Assembly (NCBI GenBank): GCA_005790545.1
Contig: SXUL01000088.1
Location: forward strand, 89,468-153,467
Reading direction: 5' to 3'
DNA from: Planctomycetia bacterium
GTDB lineage: Bacteria > Planctomycetota > GCA-002687715
Length of the DNA: 64,000 bases
Shown: positions 33,011-42,576 of the stretch, in pieces
How the letters are laid out: every line of letters starts with the position of its first letter
How positions within the stretch are numbered: position 1 is the stretch's first letter
Notes under the pieces: model-generated
What the model saw: only the letters and a program-made list of their open reading frames with translations
Told to the model about the DNA's origin: nothing
The model's database searches: none
Position numbers and translations under genes: made by a program

Positions 33011-34234
33011 GTGACATGCGCAACGAACTGGGTCTTGCAGTTGAAGGTGCCCGAGTTCGCCGCCGCCGTGGAGCTGGCGCGTCGCCCGGCCCTGAGACAG
33101 CATCCATTCTGGGTGCGGGGGCACAGCGCGAAGGGCGCGGTGGTGGCGGCGGCCAGTGTTGCTGCAAGGCGTCACGGCATTGTTCGCGGTACGCCGGAAG
33201 GTGTCGCGCGGCGTCGCCTGCCGGAGGCTCTCGTGCTGGAGGGTGATCCGGAGGCCCTGCTCTCCGCCGGGGCAGCATTGCAGGACGTGCTTTCTTCTGG
33301 CAGCCGGCCCGTGCTGCCGCGCGGTCGCGAGGGTGCGCTGTTGCAACTCGGAGTGCTGTCCGCACCGCTGCAGGCGCTCTCTCTCGCGGGAGAATTGCAG
33401 CGCACGGTGTGGGAGAAATTGCGTCTTCCTCTGGCTTGCGGCACGGGGACAAGCCCGCTCGTGGCTGGTCTCGCGCTTCTCGGCGCTCCTGAGAAGGGCT
33501 GTCTCTTGGTGCAGGCAGGTGGCGAGCGCGCCTTCGTGCAGGGGTTGCCCCTCGCATTGCTGCCGGGTGTGGATCGTGCGTTGCTGCAGCAACTCCGTCT
33601 GCTTGGCGTCGCGAGCGTGGCGGATCTCGAACCACTTTCTCGTCAGGTTCTCGAGGAAGCCTTCGGTGAGCGAGGCGCGTGGCTCTTTGCTTTTGCCCGC
33701 GGCCGGGATCCGAGACCTTGGCCGGAAGGGGAGCGCAGCGTCGAACTCTCCACGGCGCTCACTCCGCCAGAGCAGGAGCGTGGCGTCTTGCTCGGCATGG
33801 CGGCACATCTCATGGAGCGCTGCATGAAACGGGCGTTGTCCCGGCGCGAGGCACCGGGGGCACTCGAACTTCAACTCACTTTTCTGGATGGCGCGGTGAG
33901 CGCGCGCAGTGTGCGCTGGCGCGGGAGCGTGCGGCATGAAGCGAATCTGATGCCATATCTCGAACGCCTGCTCTCGGCATTGCTGGTGCGGCGTCTTCTG
34001 GTGAGCGGAGTGCGCGTGCGTCTCCTCGGGCTGCGTGCCGTGGAGGAGGAGAGGCAGCAGACTCTCATGGCGGAAGTGGAAATCGCGGAAGAGCGGCGCG
34101 AGCGTCTGGCAGACACGGTGGCCGCGCTGCGCGCACGCCACGGCTTCGGGGCCGTGCTGTCGGGGCCGGCTCTCGATCTGCTCGGGCGCGTGCCTCTGGA
34201 TGAAGACGGTTTCCGGCGGCGACTCGAGGGCTGA
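33011..34234 (+). CDS. imuB: ImuB-like, catalytically inactive Y-family polymerase
   Basis: 407 aa. The overall pattern matches Y-family polymerases (palm/fingers start VLQLKVPEFAAAVE, little-finger-like C-terminus). The catalytic carboxylates are lost: the two Asp of the usual D-M-D-x-F-F are Lys and Pro, and the S-x-D-E-A motif is GREGA-like. That is typical of ImuB, the non-catalytic adaptor linking DnaE2 to the beta clamp in the SOS mutasome. The stop and the dnaE2 ATG are 1 nt apart. The GTG start at 33011 follows AGAGG. No imuA gene and no clear LexA box were seen here. Confidence 0.8.
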   Translation: MTCATNWVLQLKVPEFAAAVELARRPALRQHPFWVRGHSAKGAVVAAASVAARRHGIVRGTPEGVARRRLPEALVLEGDPEALLSAGAALQDVLSSGSRPVLPRGREGALLQLGVLSAPLQALSLAGELQRTVWEKLRLPLACGTGTSPLVAGLALLGAPEKGCLLVQAGGERAFVQGLPLALLPGVDRALLQQLRLLGVASVADLEPLSRQVLEEAFGERGAWLFAFARGRDPRPWPEGERSVELSTALTPPEQERGVLLGMAAHLMERCMKRALSRREAPGALELQLTFLDGAVSARSVRWRGSVRHEANLMPYLERLLSALLVRRLLVSGVRVRLLGLRAVEEERQQTLMAEVEIAEERRERLADTVAALRARHGFGAVLSGPALDLLGRVPLDEDGFRRRLEG

Positions 34235-34235
34235 G

Positions 34236-37200
34236 ATGCAGGATTACGCACCCTTGCAGGTGCTTGGAGGGCACTCGCTCTTGCGGGGCACTTTCACGCC
34301 GCGCGCGCTGGTTGCAGCGGCGTGCCGGTTGGGAATTCCGGCGCTGGCGCTCACGGATCGCAACAGCCTCATGGGTGCGACGGCATTCGTGGCTGCGGCA
34401 CGCGCGGCGGGAGTGCGGCCGGTCCTTGGCGTCGATCTTGAACATGCGGGAGTGCGCTTGACGCTGCTCGCGCGCGGTCAGCGTGGCTACCGCGCCTGTT
34501 GCGCACTGGTGAGCGCTGCGCAGACAGGACGCATGGAAGACCCGGCGCTGGCGGTGGCGGAGCGCGCGGAGGATCTCTTCGTGCTCTGCTCCGAGCCACG
34601 GCTTCTTGCGCGCATGCACGGACTCATGGGGCCTGAGGCTCTGCGCGCGGCGGTGGTGCGTTTGCCCGGGCGGGGTGCTGATCTTCTCCGTCGCACGGCG
34701 GCAGACCTCGGGGTGCGTGCTGTGAGTGCCGGAGATGTGCACCTTCTTGAGCGTGCGGATCACGAGGTGCATCGTCTGCTCCGAGCCATCGCCGGGAAGA
34801 CGGTGCTGGACCGACTCGATCCCGCGGAAATCGTCCCTGCGGAAGCGGTGCTCGTGGATGCACGCAGCATGGCGGCGCGCCATCGTGGTGAGGAGGAACT
34901 CCTGCAGGAAAGCCTCGCGCTTGCGGAAGCTTCGCCCGTGGAACTCGAACTCGGGACGCCGCGCCTGCCGCGTTGGGAAGGCGAGGGCGATCCGGATCTC
35001 GAACTCGCGGACTTGATGCGTTCGGCCGTCACGCGGCGTCACGGAGCAACGCCTCCGCGGGCGCTGGAGCAAAGGCTCCAGCATGAACTCGCGGTCATCC
35101 GCCAGCTCGGATTTGCGCGTTACTTCCTCGTGGTGCACACCATCGCGAGTTTCGCGCGCGAACGCGGGATTCCCTTCGTGGGGCGAGGCTCCGCCGCCAA
35201 CTCTCTGGTGATTCATCTCCTCGGCATCACGCGGGTGGACCCCATTGCGCAGGAACTGGTCTTCGAGCGCTTCCTCAGCCCCTCGCGGCGTTCATTGCCG
35301 GACGTGGACATCGATTTCTGCTGGAAACGGCGGGATGAGGTCCTGGCCTTCGTGAACCGGCGTTGGGGCGCGGAACAAGTGGCGCTTATTGCGACAGCCA
35401 TCCGCTTGCGTCCGCGGCTTGCGTTCCGTGAGGCCGCAGCTGCGCTCGGGTTGCCGCGCGCGCTCGCGAGTCGCGTGACGGAGGTGCTGCCGTGGCACTG
35501 GGAAGGCGCGCCGGAGGAATTGCCGGAGTTGAAGCCGTTGCTGGAGGATTCGAGCGTCCAGCGCACCTGCGCGTTGGCCATGCGACTCGCGCGTCTGCCG
35601 CGGCATCTCGGCCTGCATCCAGGCGGCATGGTCATTGCGGATCGCTCCCTGGATCACTACACGGCGGTGGTGCCATCGGCGAAGGGTCCGCCCATGACCC
35701 AGAACGACAAGGATGGCATTGAGGCTCTCGGTCTCGTGAAGATCGATCTGCTCGGGCAGCGTTCACTCAGCACCATCGAGGAAGCGCGCGGATTGTTGGC
35801 GGCCACGCAGACCCCCTTGCCGGAGGCAGGCACGCTGCCGGAAACGGACGAAGCCGTCGCGGAACTCCTTGTCGAGGGCAGGACCATCGGCTGCTTCCAG
35901 ACGGAATCGCCTGCCATGCGTCGTTTGCTGGTGGAGATGCGCGCGCGTCGGCGGAGCGATGTGACGGACGCCATCGCGCTGGTGCGACCTGGCCCTTCAG
36001 CCACGGGCATGAAGGACCGCTACGTGCGCCGTGCGCGCGGACTGGAGGCTGTGGATTTTCCGCATCCGTTGCTCTCCGCGGTGCTCGCGCGCACCCATGG
36101 CGTGATGCTCTATCAGGAGGACATCCTGCGTGTGTGCGTGGCGCTGGCCGGTTTCAGCGTGGAAGAGGGGGATGAAGTGCGTGCAGCCCTCGGCAAACGC
36201 AAGGATCCAGAACGGCTGAAGGAAATCGCGCATCGCTACACCGAGGGCGCCGTGCGTTCAGGCGTGCCCCCCGAGGTGGCGGCGGAGGTTTGGACGCGCA
36301 TCGGCAACTTCGCGGCCTTCTCTTTCTGCAAGGCCCACGCGGCGACTTACGGCGATCTTGCTTGGGAGGAATTATGGCTGAAGGCCCGCCATCCCGTGGC
36401 GTTCTTCTGCGCCGTGCTCAACAACGAGCGCGGGTATTACGAAGATCGCGTCTATATCGACGAAGCGCGGCGCTGCGGCGTGCGCTTCTCGCTGCCGGAC
36501 GTGAACAGGAGCGGCAGAGTGTTTCGTGCGGACCGCGGCGCGTTGCGCATCGGGCTCGGGCGCATCAAGGGCCTGCGCAGCGCTGTGCTGGAGGAACTCT
36601 TCCGCGAGCGCGAGCAAGAGGGGGCCTTTCTCTCCTTCACGGATCTCTTGCAGCGTGTGGCCCTGCAGCGCCCCGAGGCTGTGGCGCTCGTGCGCTGCGG
36701 TGCTCTTGACGGATTCGAGCATGCGCGAACCGAGTTGCTCTGGCGTTTGCGCCTTCACGGACAGCACACGGGGTCGGCTGGGGAGGACGCAGGGCTGTTT
36801 GCCGCGCCGCCGCGTACGGCCGCTCCGCGCGTTGCCGACTTTCCCGTGGAGCGCAAACGCCGGGACGAATATGAGCTCCTCGGGCTCACGGCGGAAGGAG
36901 GCGAAGCCATCTTCGGCGCAACACCCGAGCGACTCTCCGTTGTTGCGGTGCAGCGACGCATCGGTGAAGAGGTGCTCTGCCGCGGCTGGGTCAGTGCTTC
37001 AAGGCGTCTGCGTACCGAGGATGGCCGCTACCTGCGTTTCCTCAGCGTGGAGGACGCGAGCGGGATGCTGGAAGCGCTGGTGCCACCAGAACACATGCTG
37101 AATGCCGGGTTTGTCCTGCGTGGCGAAGGGCCATTCATCTTTCGCGGGCGCATGGAGCTTCGGCTGGGAGTTCCGTGCTTGCGCGTGACGGGCGTGCGAC

Positions 37201-37253
37201 CTGTGCCGCAAGCCGGGGAAGAGAGCCTCAGTTGCGCGGAGGATCGCACTTGA
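34236..37253 (+). CDS. dnaE2: Error-prone DNA polymerase DnaE2 (ImuC)
   Basis: 1005 aa. It is a C-family polymerase with the catalytic Asp pair in SLPDVDIDFCW and the third Asp in LVKIDLLGQRSLS. An OB domain is near the C-terminus (CRGWVSASRRLRTEDGRYLRF). The N-terminal PHP region (about residues 1-200) lacks the usual His-x-His: the AELHCHSNFS start is replaced by APLQVLGGHS, so the PHP metal site is probably absent. Length is near the DnaE2 norm. It forms an operon with imuB and would carry out translesion synthesis. The 3' end overlaps a convergent small ORF by 26 nt. Confidence 0.93.
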   Translation: MQDYAPLQVLGGHSLLRGTFTPRALVAAACRLGIPALALTDRNSLMGATAFVAAARAAGVRPVLGVDLEHAGVRLTLLARGQRGYRACCALVSAAQTGRMEDPALAVAERAEDLFVLCSEPRLLARMHGLMGPEALRAAVVRLPGRGADLLRRTAADLGVRAVSAGDVHLLERADHEVHRLLRAIAGKTVLDRLDPAEIVPAEAVLVDARSMAARHRGEEELLQESLALAEASPVELELGTPRLPRWEGEGDPDLELADLMRSAVTRRHGATPPRALEQRLQHELAVIRQLGFARYFLVVHTIASFARERGIPFVGRGSAANSLVIHLLGITRVDPIAQELVFERFLSPSRRSLPDVDIDFCWKRRDEVLAFVNRRWGAEQVALIATAIRLRPRLAFREAAAALGLPRALASRVTEVLPWHWEGAPEELPELKPLLEDSSVQRTCALAMRLARLPRHLGLHPGGMVIADRSLDHYTAVVPSAKGPPMTQNDKDGIEALGLVKIDLLGQRSLSTIEEARGLLAATQTPLPEAGTLPETDEAVAELLVEGRTIGCFQTESPAMRRLLVEMRARRRSDVTDAIALVRPGPSATGMKDRYVRRARGLEAVDFPHPLLSAVLARTHGVMLYQEDILRVCVALAGFSVEEGDEVRAALGKRKDPERLKEIAHRYTEGAVRSGVPPEVAAEVWTRIGNFAAFSFCKAHAATYGDLAWEELWLKARHPVAFFCAVLNNERGYYEDRVYIDEARRCGVRFSLPDVNRSGRVFRADRGALRIGLGRIKGLRSAVLEELFREREQEGAFLSFTDLLQRVALQRPEAVALVRCGALDGFEHARTELLWRLRLHGQHTGSAGEDAGLFAAPPRTAAPRVADFPVERKRRDEYELLGLTAEGGEAIFGATPERLSVVAVQRRIGEEVLCRGWVSASRRLRTEDGRYLRFLSVEDASGMLEALVPPEHMLNAGFVLRGEGPFIFRGRMELRLGVPCLRVTGVRPVPQAGEESLSCAEDRT

Positions 37254-37458
37254 ACCAGCGGTTCAAGTCGTCGGCGGACGGTGTTCCGAGCGGATCGGGC
37301 GTGCCGCGGAATTCGGGAAAGAGCTGCACGCGCTCGCCGCGCCAAGTGGGCGGAACCCAGACTTGCCCGCAGCTTGCACAGCGCGCTTCGCCGTGCCCGA
37401 ACAGGCGCATGGTTGCGGCGTCGTAGCCGCGCTGGCAGTGACAGGTCTTCGTGCTCAA
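37228..37458 (-). CDS. Small zinc-ribbon protein, unknown function
   Basis: 76 aa from a TTG at 37458; an ATG at 37410 would give 60 aa. Cys pairs CHC and CASC, separated by 18 residues, make a zinc-ribbon-like C-x-C...C-x2-C set only in the longer version. The C-terminus LGTPSADDLNRWFKCDPPRN is ordered-looking. The gene has its own promoter-like TTGCAG-16-TATACT upstream and a leader of about 65 nt. It overlaps the dnaE2 3' end on the opposite strand. No family is recognised; the start codon is uncertain. Confidence 0.45.
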   Translation of the reverse strand: MSTKTCHCQRGYDAATMRLFGHGEARCASCGQVWVPPTWRGERVQLFPEFRGTPDPLGTPSADDLNRWFKCDPPRN

Positions 37459-37531
37459 GGGAGTGCTCTGGATGGACTTTCTTTGTGGATTCCAACCATT
37501 GCACTGCGGGCCAGCGTGCTTCGGTGGTCTG

Positions 37532-37559
37532 AGTATACAACCCCGCACTGAATCTGCAA
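37532..37559 (-). promoter_or_regulatory. Minus-strand promoter between MFS and zinc-ribbon genes
   Basis: TTGCAG (37559 to 37554), a 16-bp spacer and TATACT (37537 to 37532) on the minus strand. It points at the zinc-ribbon ORF. The surrounding 140 nt hold no other gene. Confidence 0.55.
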
Positions 37560-37600
37560 AAACCTTTACGAGTTTCTGCTGGGTTTGAGACAAGAGACTG

Positions 37601-38836
37601 TCAATGCGTGGGTTGCGCCGCCTGCCGTGAACTCGGCACGGCTGCCGCACGGCCCCGCGCGAAATCGACGCGGCCGAGAAGCACGAGCCCCGCGACGAAG
37701 AGAAGCCCGCAGTACAGCATGCTCTCACGCAACGGCAGCACGACGCGGAGGGCTGCGAAGAGGACCAGCCCGAAAAGAGCGGCACCCTTCCCGGCGAAGC
37801 CCCAGAGGCCGAACCACGTGGCCGTTCGATCGGGTGGTGCAAAGGCCGCAATGACGGCACGCCCGGACGCCTGCGTGGCGCCCATGCCGAGGCCAGCCAA
37901 AGCTGCGCCGCAAAGGAAACTGGCACGCTCGCTCGAGGCTGTGCAGCAGACAACGGCGATGACCCAGATGATCAGACTCAACGCGAGTGCACGCAGAAGT
38001 CCGATCCGGTCCTGGAGTTGACCGAAGCCATAGGCGCCGATCGCGGCGGCCACTTGCAGCACGATGAACAGTCCGGCGAGTTCAGAAGAGTCGAGCTGTA
38101 CGGACTCCTGCGCGTAGACGGCAGCCATGGTGATGATCACGCTCACGCCGGCCTGGAAGAAGAGCAACGCCAGCAGGAAGCGGCCGGTATCCACGTGTTG
38201 AGCGCGGTGCTTGCGGAGCCAATCGCCGAGAGTCAGCGCGGTGACATGTGCGCGTGGTGGCTCGCGCAGGAATACGAGGGCGGGCAGCGCCGCAACGCAG
38301 AAGAAGAGCGCAGTCAGGCGCAGCGCGGATGGCATGTCGCCGGAGGAAGCGAAGGGGCCCACCGTGAGCAGAGCGAGCAGTCCCCCGGCGTAGCCGATGG
38401 ACCAACCGAGCCCCGACATGCGCCCGAACTCGGCCGGTGTGGCGATGGAAGGCAGGAAAGCGCTGATGGCGTTTTCACTGAGGAGGAAGGCACTCAGAGC
38501 CACGATGAAGAGCAACGACACGGGCACGAGGGTCTCGGCGCTGCTCAGCAGCAACGTCGCTCCGCAACACACGGCCACCGTCAAAGTGAGAAACGCGCGT
38601 CGCCATCCCCGCGCATCGGCCATGGCTCCGAGAGGCGTCGCGAGCAGTGCCGCAAGGAGTGTTCCCGCGGCGTTCACCAGTGCCCAGGTTGTGTCCGGAG
38701 AAAAGGTGGCGTCGGCATGACGCGGCGCGACGTGCTGGGTGAACCACGGCCCGAAGTGGACTGTGACCACAATGGTGGTGAATGACGAATTGGCGAAATC
38801 GAAGGCACACCAGCTGGCGCGCCTCCACCCGTTCAT
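37601..38836 (-). CDS. UMF1/Atg22-type MFS transporter
   Basis: 411 aa with about 12 hydrophobic segments. The N-terminus WRRASWCAFDFANSSFTTIV is the hallmark of the UMF1 subfamily (typically W-x-L-Y-D-W-A-N-S-x-F). AMADARGWRRAFLTLTVAV and QDRIGLLRAL are MFS loop motifs. Substrates of bacterial members are poorly known. Its ATG overlaps the stop of the upstream 55-aa membrane-protein gene (ATGA), and it is last in the minus-strand export operon that starts at 42520. Confidence 0.87.
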   Translation of the reverse strand: MNGWRRASWCAFDFANSSFTTIVVTVHFGPWFTQHVAPRHADATFSPDTTWALVNAAGTLLAALLATPLGAMADARGWRRAFLTLTVAVCCGATLLLSSAETLVPVSLLFIVALSAFLLSENAISAFLPSIATPAEFGRMSGLGWSIGYAGGLLALLTVGPFASSGDMPSALRLTALFFCVAALPALVFLREPPRAHVTALTLGDWLRKHRAQHVDTGRFLLALLFFQAGVSVIITMAAVYAQESVQLDSSELAGLFIVLQVAAAIGAYGFGQLQDRIGLLRALALSLIIWVIAVVCCTASSERASFLCGAALAGLGMGATQASGRAVIAAFAPPDRTATWFGLWGFAGKGAALFGLVLFAALRVVLPLRESMLYCGLLFVAGLVLLGRVDFARGRAAAVPSSRQAAQPTH

Positions 38837-39000
38837 GAAAGCCCGCCGCGCATGCGCGTACCGAGCCAGAAGAGGATGAAGCCTCCCAGCCCGAAGCTGA
38901 TGAACATGCCCTCACTCACAGTCATCCAGAATCCGCCAAGGGCTGCCCAACCGGTCACGAGAAGTCCGGCGATCTGTAGGAACTTTCCGGCTGTCCGCAT
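38833..39000 (-). CDS. Small two-helix membrane protein
   Basis: 55 aa with two hydrophobic segments (FLQIAGLLVTGWAALGG and FISFGLGGFILFWLGT). It lies 11 nt after an ABC half-exporter gene and overlaps the MFS gene by ATGA, so it is clearly inside the operon. It might be an accessory subunit of the exporter. No named family is recognised. Confidence 0.7.
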   Translation of the reverse strand: MRTAGKFLQIAGLLVTGWAALGGFWMTVSEGMFISFGLGGFILFWLGTRMRGGLS

Positions 39001-39011
39001 GGCGGAGATTA

Positions 39012-40781
39012 TCAACCGGCGAGGCTGGGAGGGCGGAACTGGATCCGCGTCAATCGGGCGTAGACGCCGTCTTGCGCGATCAGTTCGGAATGCCGCCCGG
39101 ACTCGATGACGGAGCCGTGGTGCAGCACAAGTGCCCGGTCGCAGCTTTCGACGGTGCTCAGGCGATGGGCAATCACGATGGCCGTGCGACCGGCGAGTAC
39201 GCGGCGGAGCGCGAGCACGAGGCGTGCCTCTGTTTCCGTGTCGATGCTGGCGGTGGCTTCATCCAGAATCACGATGCGCGGGTCCTGAACCAAGGTGCGT
39301 GCGAAGGCGATGAGTTGGCGTTCGCCTTGCGACAGCCCCTCACCTCGCTCCATGATGCGCCCATCAAGGCCGCCGATCCGCCGCGCGAGCTCACCTGCCT
39401 GGGCGGCCTGGAGTGCCTCATGCAGAGCCGCGTCAGGAACGGATTCGCGGCCGAGCAACAGGTTCTCGCGGAGGGTTCCCGCGAAGAGCACAACGTCCTG
39501 CAGGACCACTCCAATGTGTCGACGGAGCCATGGCGTGGAGAGGCTGGTGAGGTCACGCCCGTCGATGAACACGCGACCGGTCGCAGGGTCGTAGAGACGA
39601 CAGAGCAGGGCCATCACCGTCGACTTGCCTGCGCCGGTCGAACCGACGAGTGCCACACGTTCTCCTGCCCGCACCTCGAAACTGAGCCCCTTCAGGACCG
39701 GTGAGCGCCCGTAGCTGAAATGAACGTCTTCGAAGCGGAGCTCTCCTTGCGGGACCGGCGGATCCTCTCGGACCTGGCTGTCGTCGATGCGCGAGACTTC
39801 GTCGAGGAGCTTGAAGACGCGATCACCGGCGGCGACGGCGGCTTGCAGGATGTTCACGCGATCGGCGAGTTGCCGCAGCGGCTCCACGAACATGGCCAGA
39901 TAGAACCAGAAACTGACCAGAGTACCGACGGCGAGTGCACCCTCCTCGATGCGCATCGCGCCGACGTAGAGCATCAGCACCGTGCCGACAGCCGGGAGGA
40001 ATTCAGTGCCGGGGAAGAACCATGAGAAATTCCTGACCGTGGCGAGATGAGCATCGCGCAGCCGATCATTTCTGGCTGTATGTGCATCCAGAACCCATGC
40101 TTCGGCGCCGAGAGCGCGGATGGTGGCGAGCCCTGCAATGGCCTCAGAGGTGTGTCCATTGGCATCCGCACTGCATTCCCGGACGGCGCGGAAGTAGCCA
40201 CGGCCGCGGCGTTGAAAGAACCAGGCCCAGAGCAGGATGAGGGGCATGACCGCGAGCGTGGCGAGGGCAAGCCGCCAGTCGAGCACGATGAGAACCACCG
40301 CAATGCCGAGGATGCGCAGCGCATCCGCGAGCATGACGTCGATGCCAGAGGTGAAGAACTCGTTGAGCGTGTCGATGTCTTGCGTGACACGCGTGACGAG
40401 CACGCCGCTCGCGTGGCGGTCGTGAAAGCGGAGATCCTGCCCGAGGAGATGCCGGAAGAGAGTCAGCCTGAGCGCATGCACCACGCGTTGGCCAGTGCGG
40501 TGCGTGAGACGTGTCTGGACGTAGCGCGCTGCGAACGTCGCCAGTCCGAGCCCGAGGAGCAGCAGCGTTGCTGTCAGGGTGTCCCAGCCGTTTCCAGCAT
40601 GGGCGATCCACTGATCCACGCTGCGTCCGAGGACGAGCGGCATGGAGAGAGAGAGCCCCATCATCACGAGGAGCAGCAGCGTCGAGAGTGCGAAGGAGCG
40701 GGCCTCCGGGCGGGCGAAGGCCATGAGGCGCACGAGCAGTGCACGATCGAAGAGGCGGCCTGTGGCGGTGCTCGTCTTCAC
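39012..40781 (-). CDS. ABC exporter half, consensus ATPase site
   Basis: 589 aa, a TMD-NBD half-transporter. Six membrane segments are followed by an NBD with Walker A GSTGAGKST, signature LSQGERQLIAFAR and Walker B VILDEATASIDTETE with the catalytic Glu. Together with the adjacent half it should form a heterodimeric exporter like MdlAB/TM287-288. Exported substrate could be a lipid or drug. The GTG start overlaps the stop of the partner gene (GTGA). The signature LSQGE is a slight variant of LSGGQ. Confidence 0.92.
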   Translation of the reverse strand: MKTSTATGRLFDRALLVRLMAFARPEARSFALSTLLLLVMMGLSLSMPLVLGRSVDQWIAHAGNGWDTLTATLLLLGLGLATFAARYVQTRLTHRTGQRVVHALRLTLFRHLLGQDLRFHDRHASGVLVTRVTQDIDTLNEFFTSGIDVMLADALRILGIAVVLIVLDWRLALATLAVMPLILLWAWFFQRRGRGYFRAVRECSADANGHTSEAIAGLATIRALGAEAWVLDAHTARNDRLRDAHLATVRNFSWFFPGTEFLPAVGTVLMLYVGAMRIEEGALAVGTLVSFWFYLAMFVEPLRQLADRVNILQAAVAAGDRVFKLLDEVSRIDDSQVREDPPVPQGELRFEDVHFSYGRSPVLKGLSFEVRAGERVALVGSTGAGKSTVMALLCRLYDPATGRVFIDGRDLTSLSTPWLRRHIGVVLQDVVLFAGTLRENLLLGRESVPDAALHEALQAAQAGELARRIGGLDGRIMERGEGLSQGERQLIAFARTLVQDPRIVILDEATASIDTETEARLVLALRRVLAGRTAIVIAHRLSTVESCDRALVLHHGSVIESGRHSELIAQDGVYARLTRIQFRPPSLAG

Positions 40782-42520
40782 GAGAGTGCCTCCAGCGCCA
40801 GCGTGTCTTCCGACACCGTCCAGAGCCTCCTGTACGGGCCCTCCTTCTGGAGCAGATCTCCCGGTGCGCCGCTCTGGACAAGGCGGCCTGCCTCGAGCAC
40901 CAGAATGAGATCGAAATGTTCGAGAGCGTGCAGGCGGTGCGTCGCCATGACGACGGTCTGGGGTTGGGTACGAGCCCGCAGCGAGGCGGAGATGCGCGCC
41001 TCCGTCTCGGCGTCAACCGCGGAAAGAGGATCGTCGAGAAGGAGCAGGGGCGCAGCGCGAAGCAACGCGCGCGCGAGGGCCACTCGCTGGCGCTGACCGC
41101 CGCTCAGGGTCACTCCGCGCTCGCCGACTTCCGTCTCGAGGCCTTCGGGCATGGCGGAGAGATCGGCCTGCAGAGCGGCGGCCTCAAGCGCGTGCTCAAG
41201 AGCCGGCCCGGACGTGGCGGCACCGAAGGTGATGTTCTCGCGAATACTCGCCGAAAAGAGGAATCCGTCTTGCAGCACCGTGGCGATACGGGCGCGCAGA
41301 TGGTGGGGATGAACGTCGAGGACATCCACGCCATCGAGGAAGAGCGTTCCACGTGGCGGATCTTCGAGGCGCAGCAGCAGCCGGAAGAGCGAGGACTTCC
41401 CGCTGCCAAGGCGCCCGACGAGACCGGTGCGTGAGCCGGCGGGAAGCACGAAACTGACATCCCGCAGCACGGGCTCCAGCGCACCCGGAGGCGTCCATGT
41501 CAAATGCCTCGCCTCGATGCGAGGCGCGCCTTCGAGTGCGCGCTTCTGGCCCGCCGGTTCTTCAGGGAATGCGCGCAGGCCTTCCACCAGGTCGAGGCTT
41601 GCATCGGCGGACTGGAACAGACCCAAGGTCCAGCCGAGGGCAATCATTGGCCAGACGAGGAGATTGAGGTATCCGGCGAAGGCAGTGAATGCGCCGAGCG
41701 TTAGTTCACCCGAGGCGACAGCGCGTCCGCCCATGGCGAAGACGAGGAGCAGCGCTGCCCCTGCCATGGCTTCAATGCAACCGCTGAAGAGTGCCCGCTG
41801 GCGCACAAGGTCCAGTGCAACTGTTTTCAACTCCTCGGAGCGCGCCTGGAATCCGACAGCGCGCGCATCCTCGCGACCGAAGGTCTTGATGACGCGAATG
41901 CCGCTGAAGGTCTCCTGCGATTCCGCCGCGAGCCCGGCCAAGGCCTCTTGCTGGCGGAGCGAGAGCGTGTGAATGCGCTTGAGGATGGGGCGCAGGAGCA
42001 GGAACAGAGCGGCCATCGGGAGCACGGCCAGCAAGGTGAGATGGAGCGACGAGAGCGCCATCAATGTGAGTGCCGCCACACCCAGCATGCCCGTGCCGAG
42101 GGCGTGCATCAGCCCGGGGCCATAGCCCATGCGCACGGCTTCCGGTGCCGCTGTAAGCCGACTCAAGATCTCGCCGTTGCGGAGAGTGCGGACAAACGAC
42201 AGGCGCGCCCGCAGCACATGTTCAAACAGGCCGCCGCGCATGGCGCGCTCCACATGGCGGCTGAATCCGATGATCAGCCAGCGCATCCACCATTGGCAGG
42301 TGGCGGTCACTGCGGCGAACGCGAGCACGAGCCAGAGCGCGAGGTGCAGCGTTTCACTGCCGCGCCGCTCCACCACGGCATCGACCGCGGCGCCGCTGAA
42401 GTGGGGTGCCGCGACGGCGAGCACATTCCGAAGCACGAGCATCAGCCCGCCCGCGAGGAGTGCCCGGCGCCGGGCTTTCGCCGTGCATCGGAGCACTGGG
42501 TCGTGGAGGAATCTCAGCAC
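40778..42520 (-). CDS. ABC exporter half, degenerate ATPase site
   Basis: 580 aa, TMD-NBD half-transporter. Walker A is GRLGSGKSS and the signature is LSGGQRQRVALAR, but Walker B ends LLDDPLSAVD, with Asp instead of the catalytic Glu. This asymmetry is a known feature of heterodimeric exporters, and it makes the two products likely partners. The GTG start at 42520 has no Shine-Dalgarno. TTGAAC-17-CAAGAT upstream on the minus strand is a possible promoter whose -10 ends 9 nt before the start. It is divergent from lpxK by 56 nt, so export of a lipid is one possibility. Confidence 0.92.
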   Translation of the reverse strand: MLRFLHDPVLRCTAKARRRALLAGGLMLVLRNVLAVAAPHFSGAAVDAVVERRGSETLHLALWLVLAFAAVTATCQWWMRWLIIGFSRHVERAMRGGLFEHVLRARLSFVRTLRNGEILSRLTAAPEAVRMGYGPGLMHALGTGMLGVAALTLMALSSLHLTLLAVLPMAALFLLLRPILKRIHTLSLRQQEALAGLAAESQETFSGIRVIKTFGREDARAVGFQARSEELKTVALDLVRQRALFSGCIEAMAGAALLLVFAMGGRAVASGELTLGAFTAFAGYLNLLVWPMIALGWTLGLFQSADASLDLVEGLRAFPEEPAGQKRALEGAPRIEARHLTWTPPGALEPVLRDVSFVLPAGSRTGLVGRLGSGKSSLFRLLLRLEDPPRGTLFLDGVDVLDVHPHHLRARIATVLQDGFLFSASIRENITFGAATSGPALEHALEAAALQADLSAMPEGLETEVGERGVTLSGGQRQRVALARALLRAAPLLLLDDPLSAVDAETEARISASLRARTQPQTVVMATHRLHALEHFDLILVLEAGRLVQSGAPGDLLQKEGPYRRLWTVSEDTLALEALS

Positions 42521-42576
42521 GTCGCCGGCATCTTGAGGAGTGCGGCGCGCATGTTCAAGCGTGGTAGGTTGCGGCT

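Noticed and set aside
33011..34234. Active DinB (Pol IV)
   Set aside because: The catalytic Asp and Asp-Glu residues are replaced; the neighbour is DnaE2, so ImuB-like fits.
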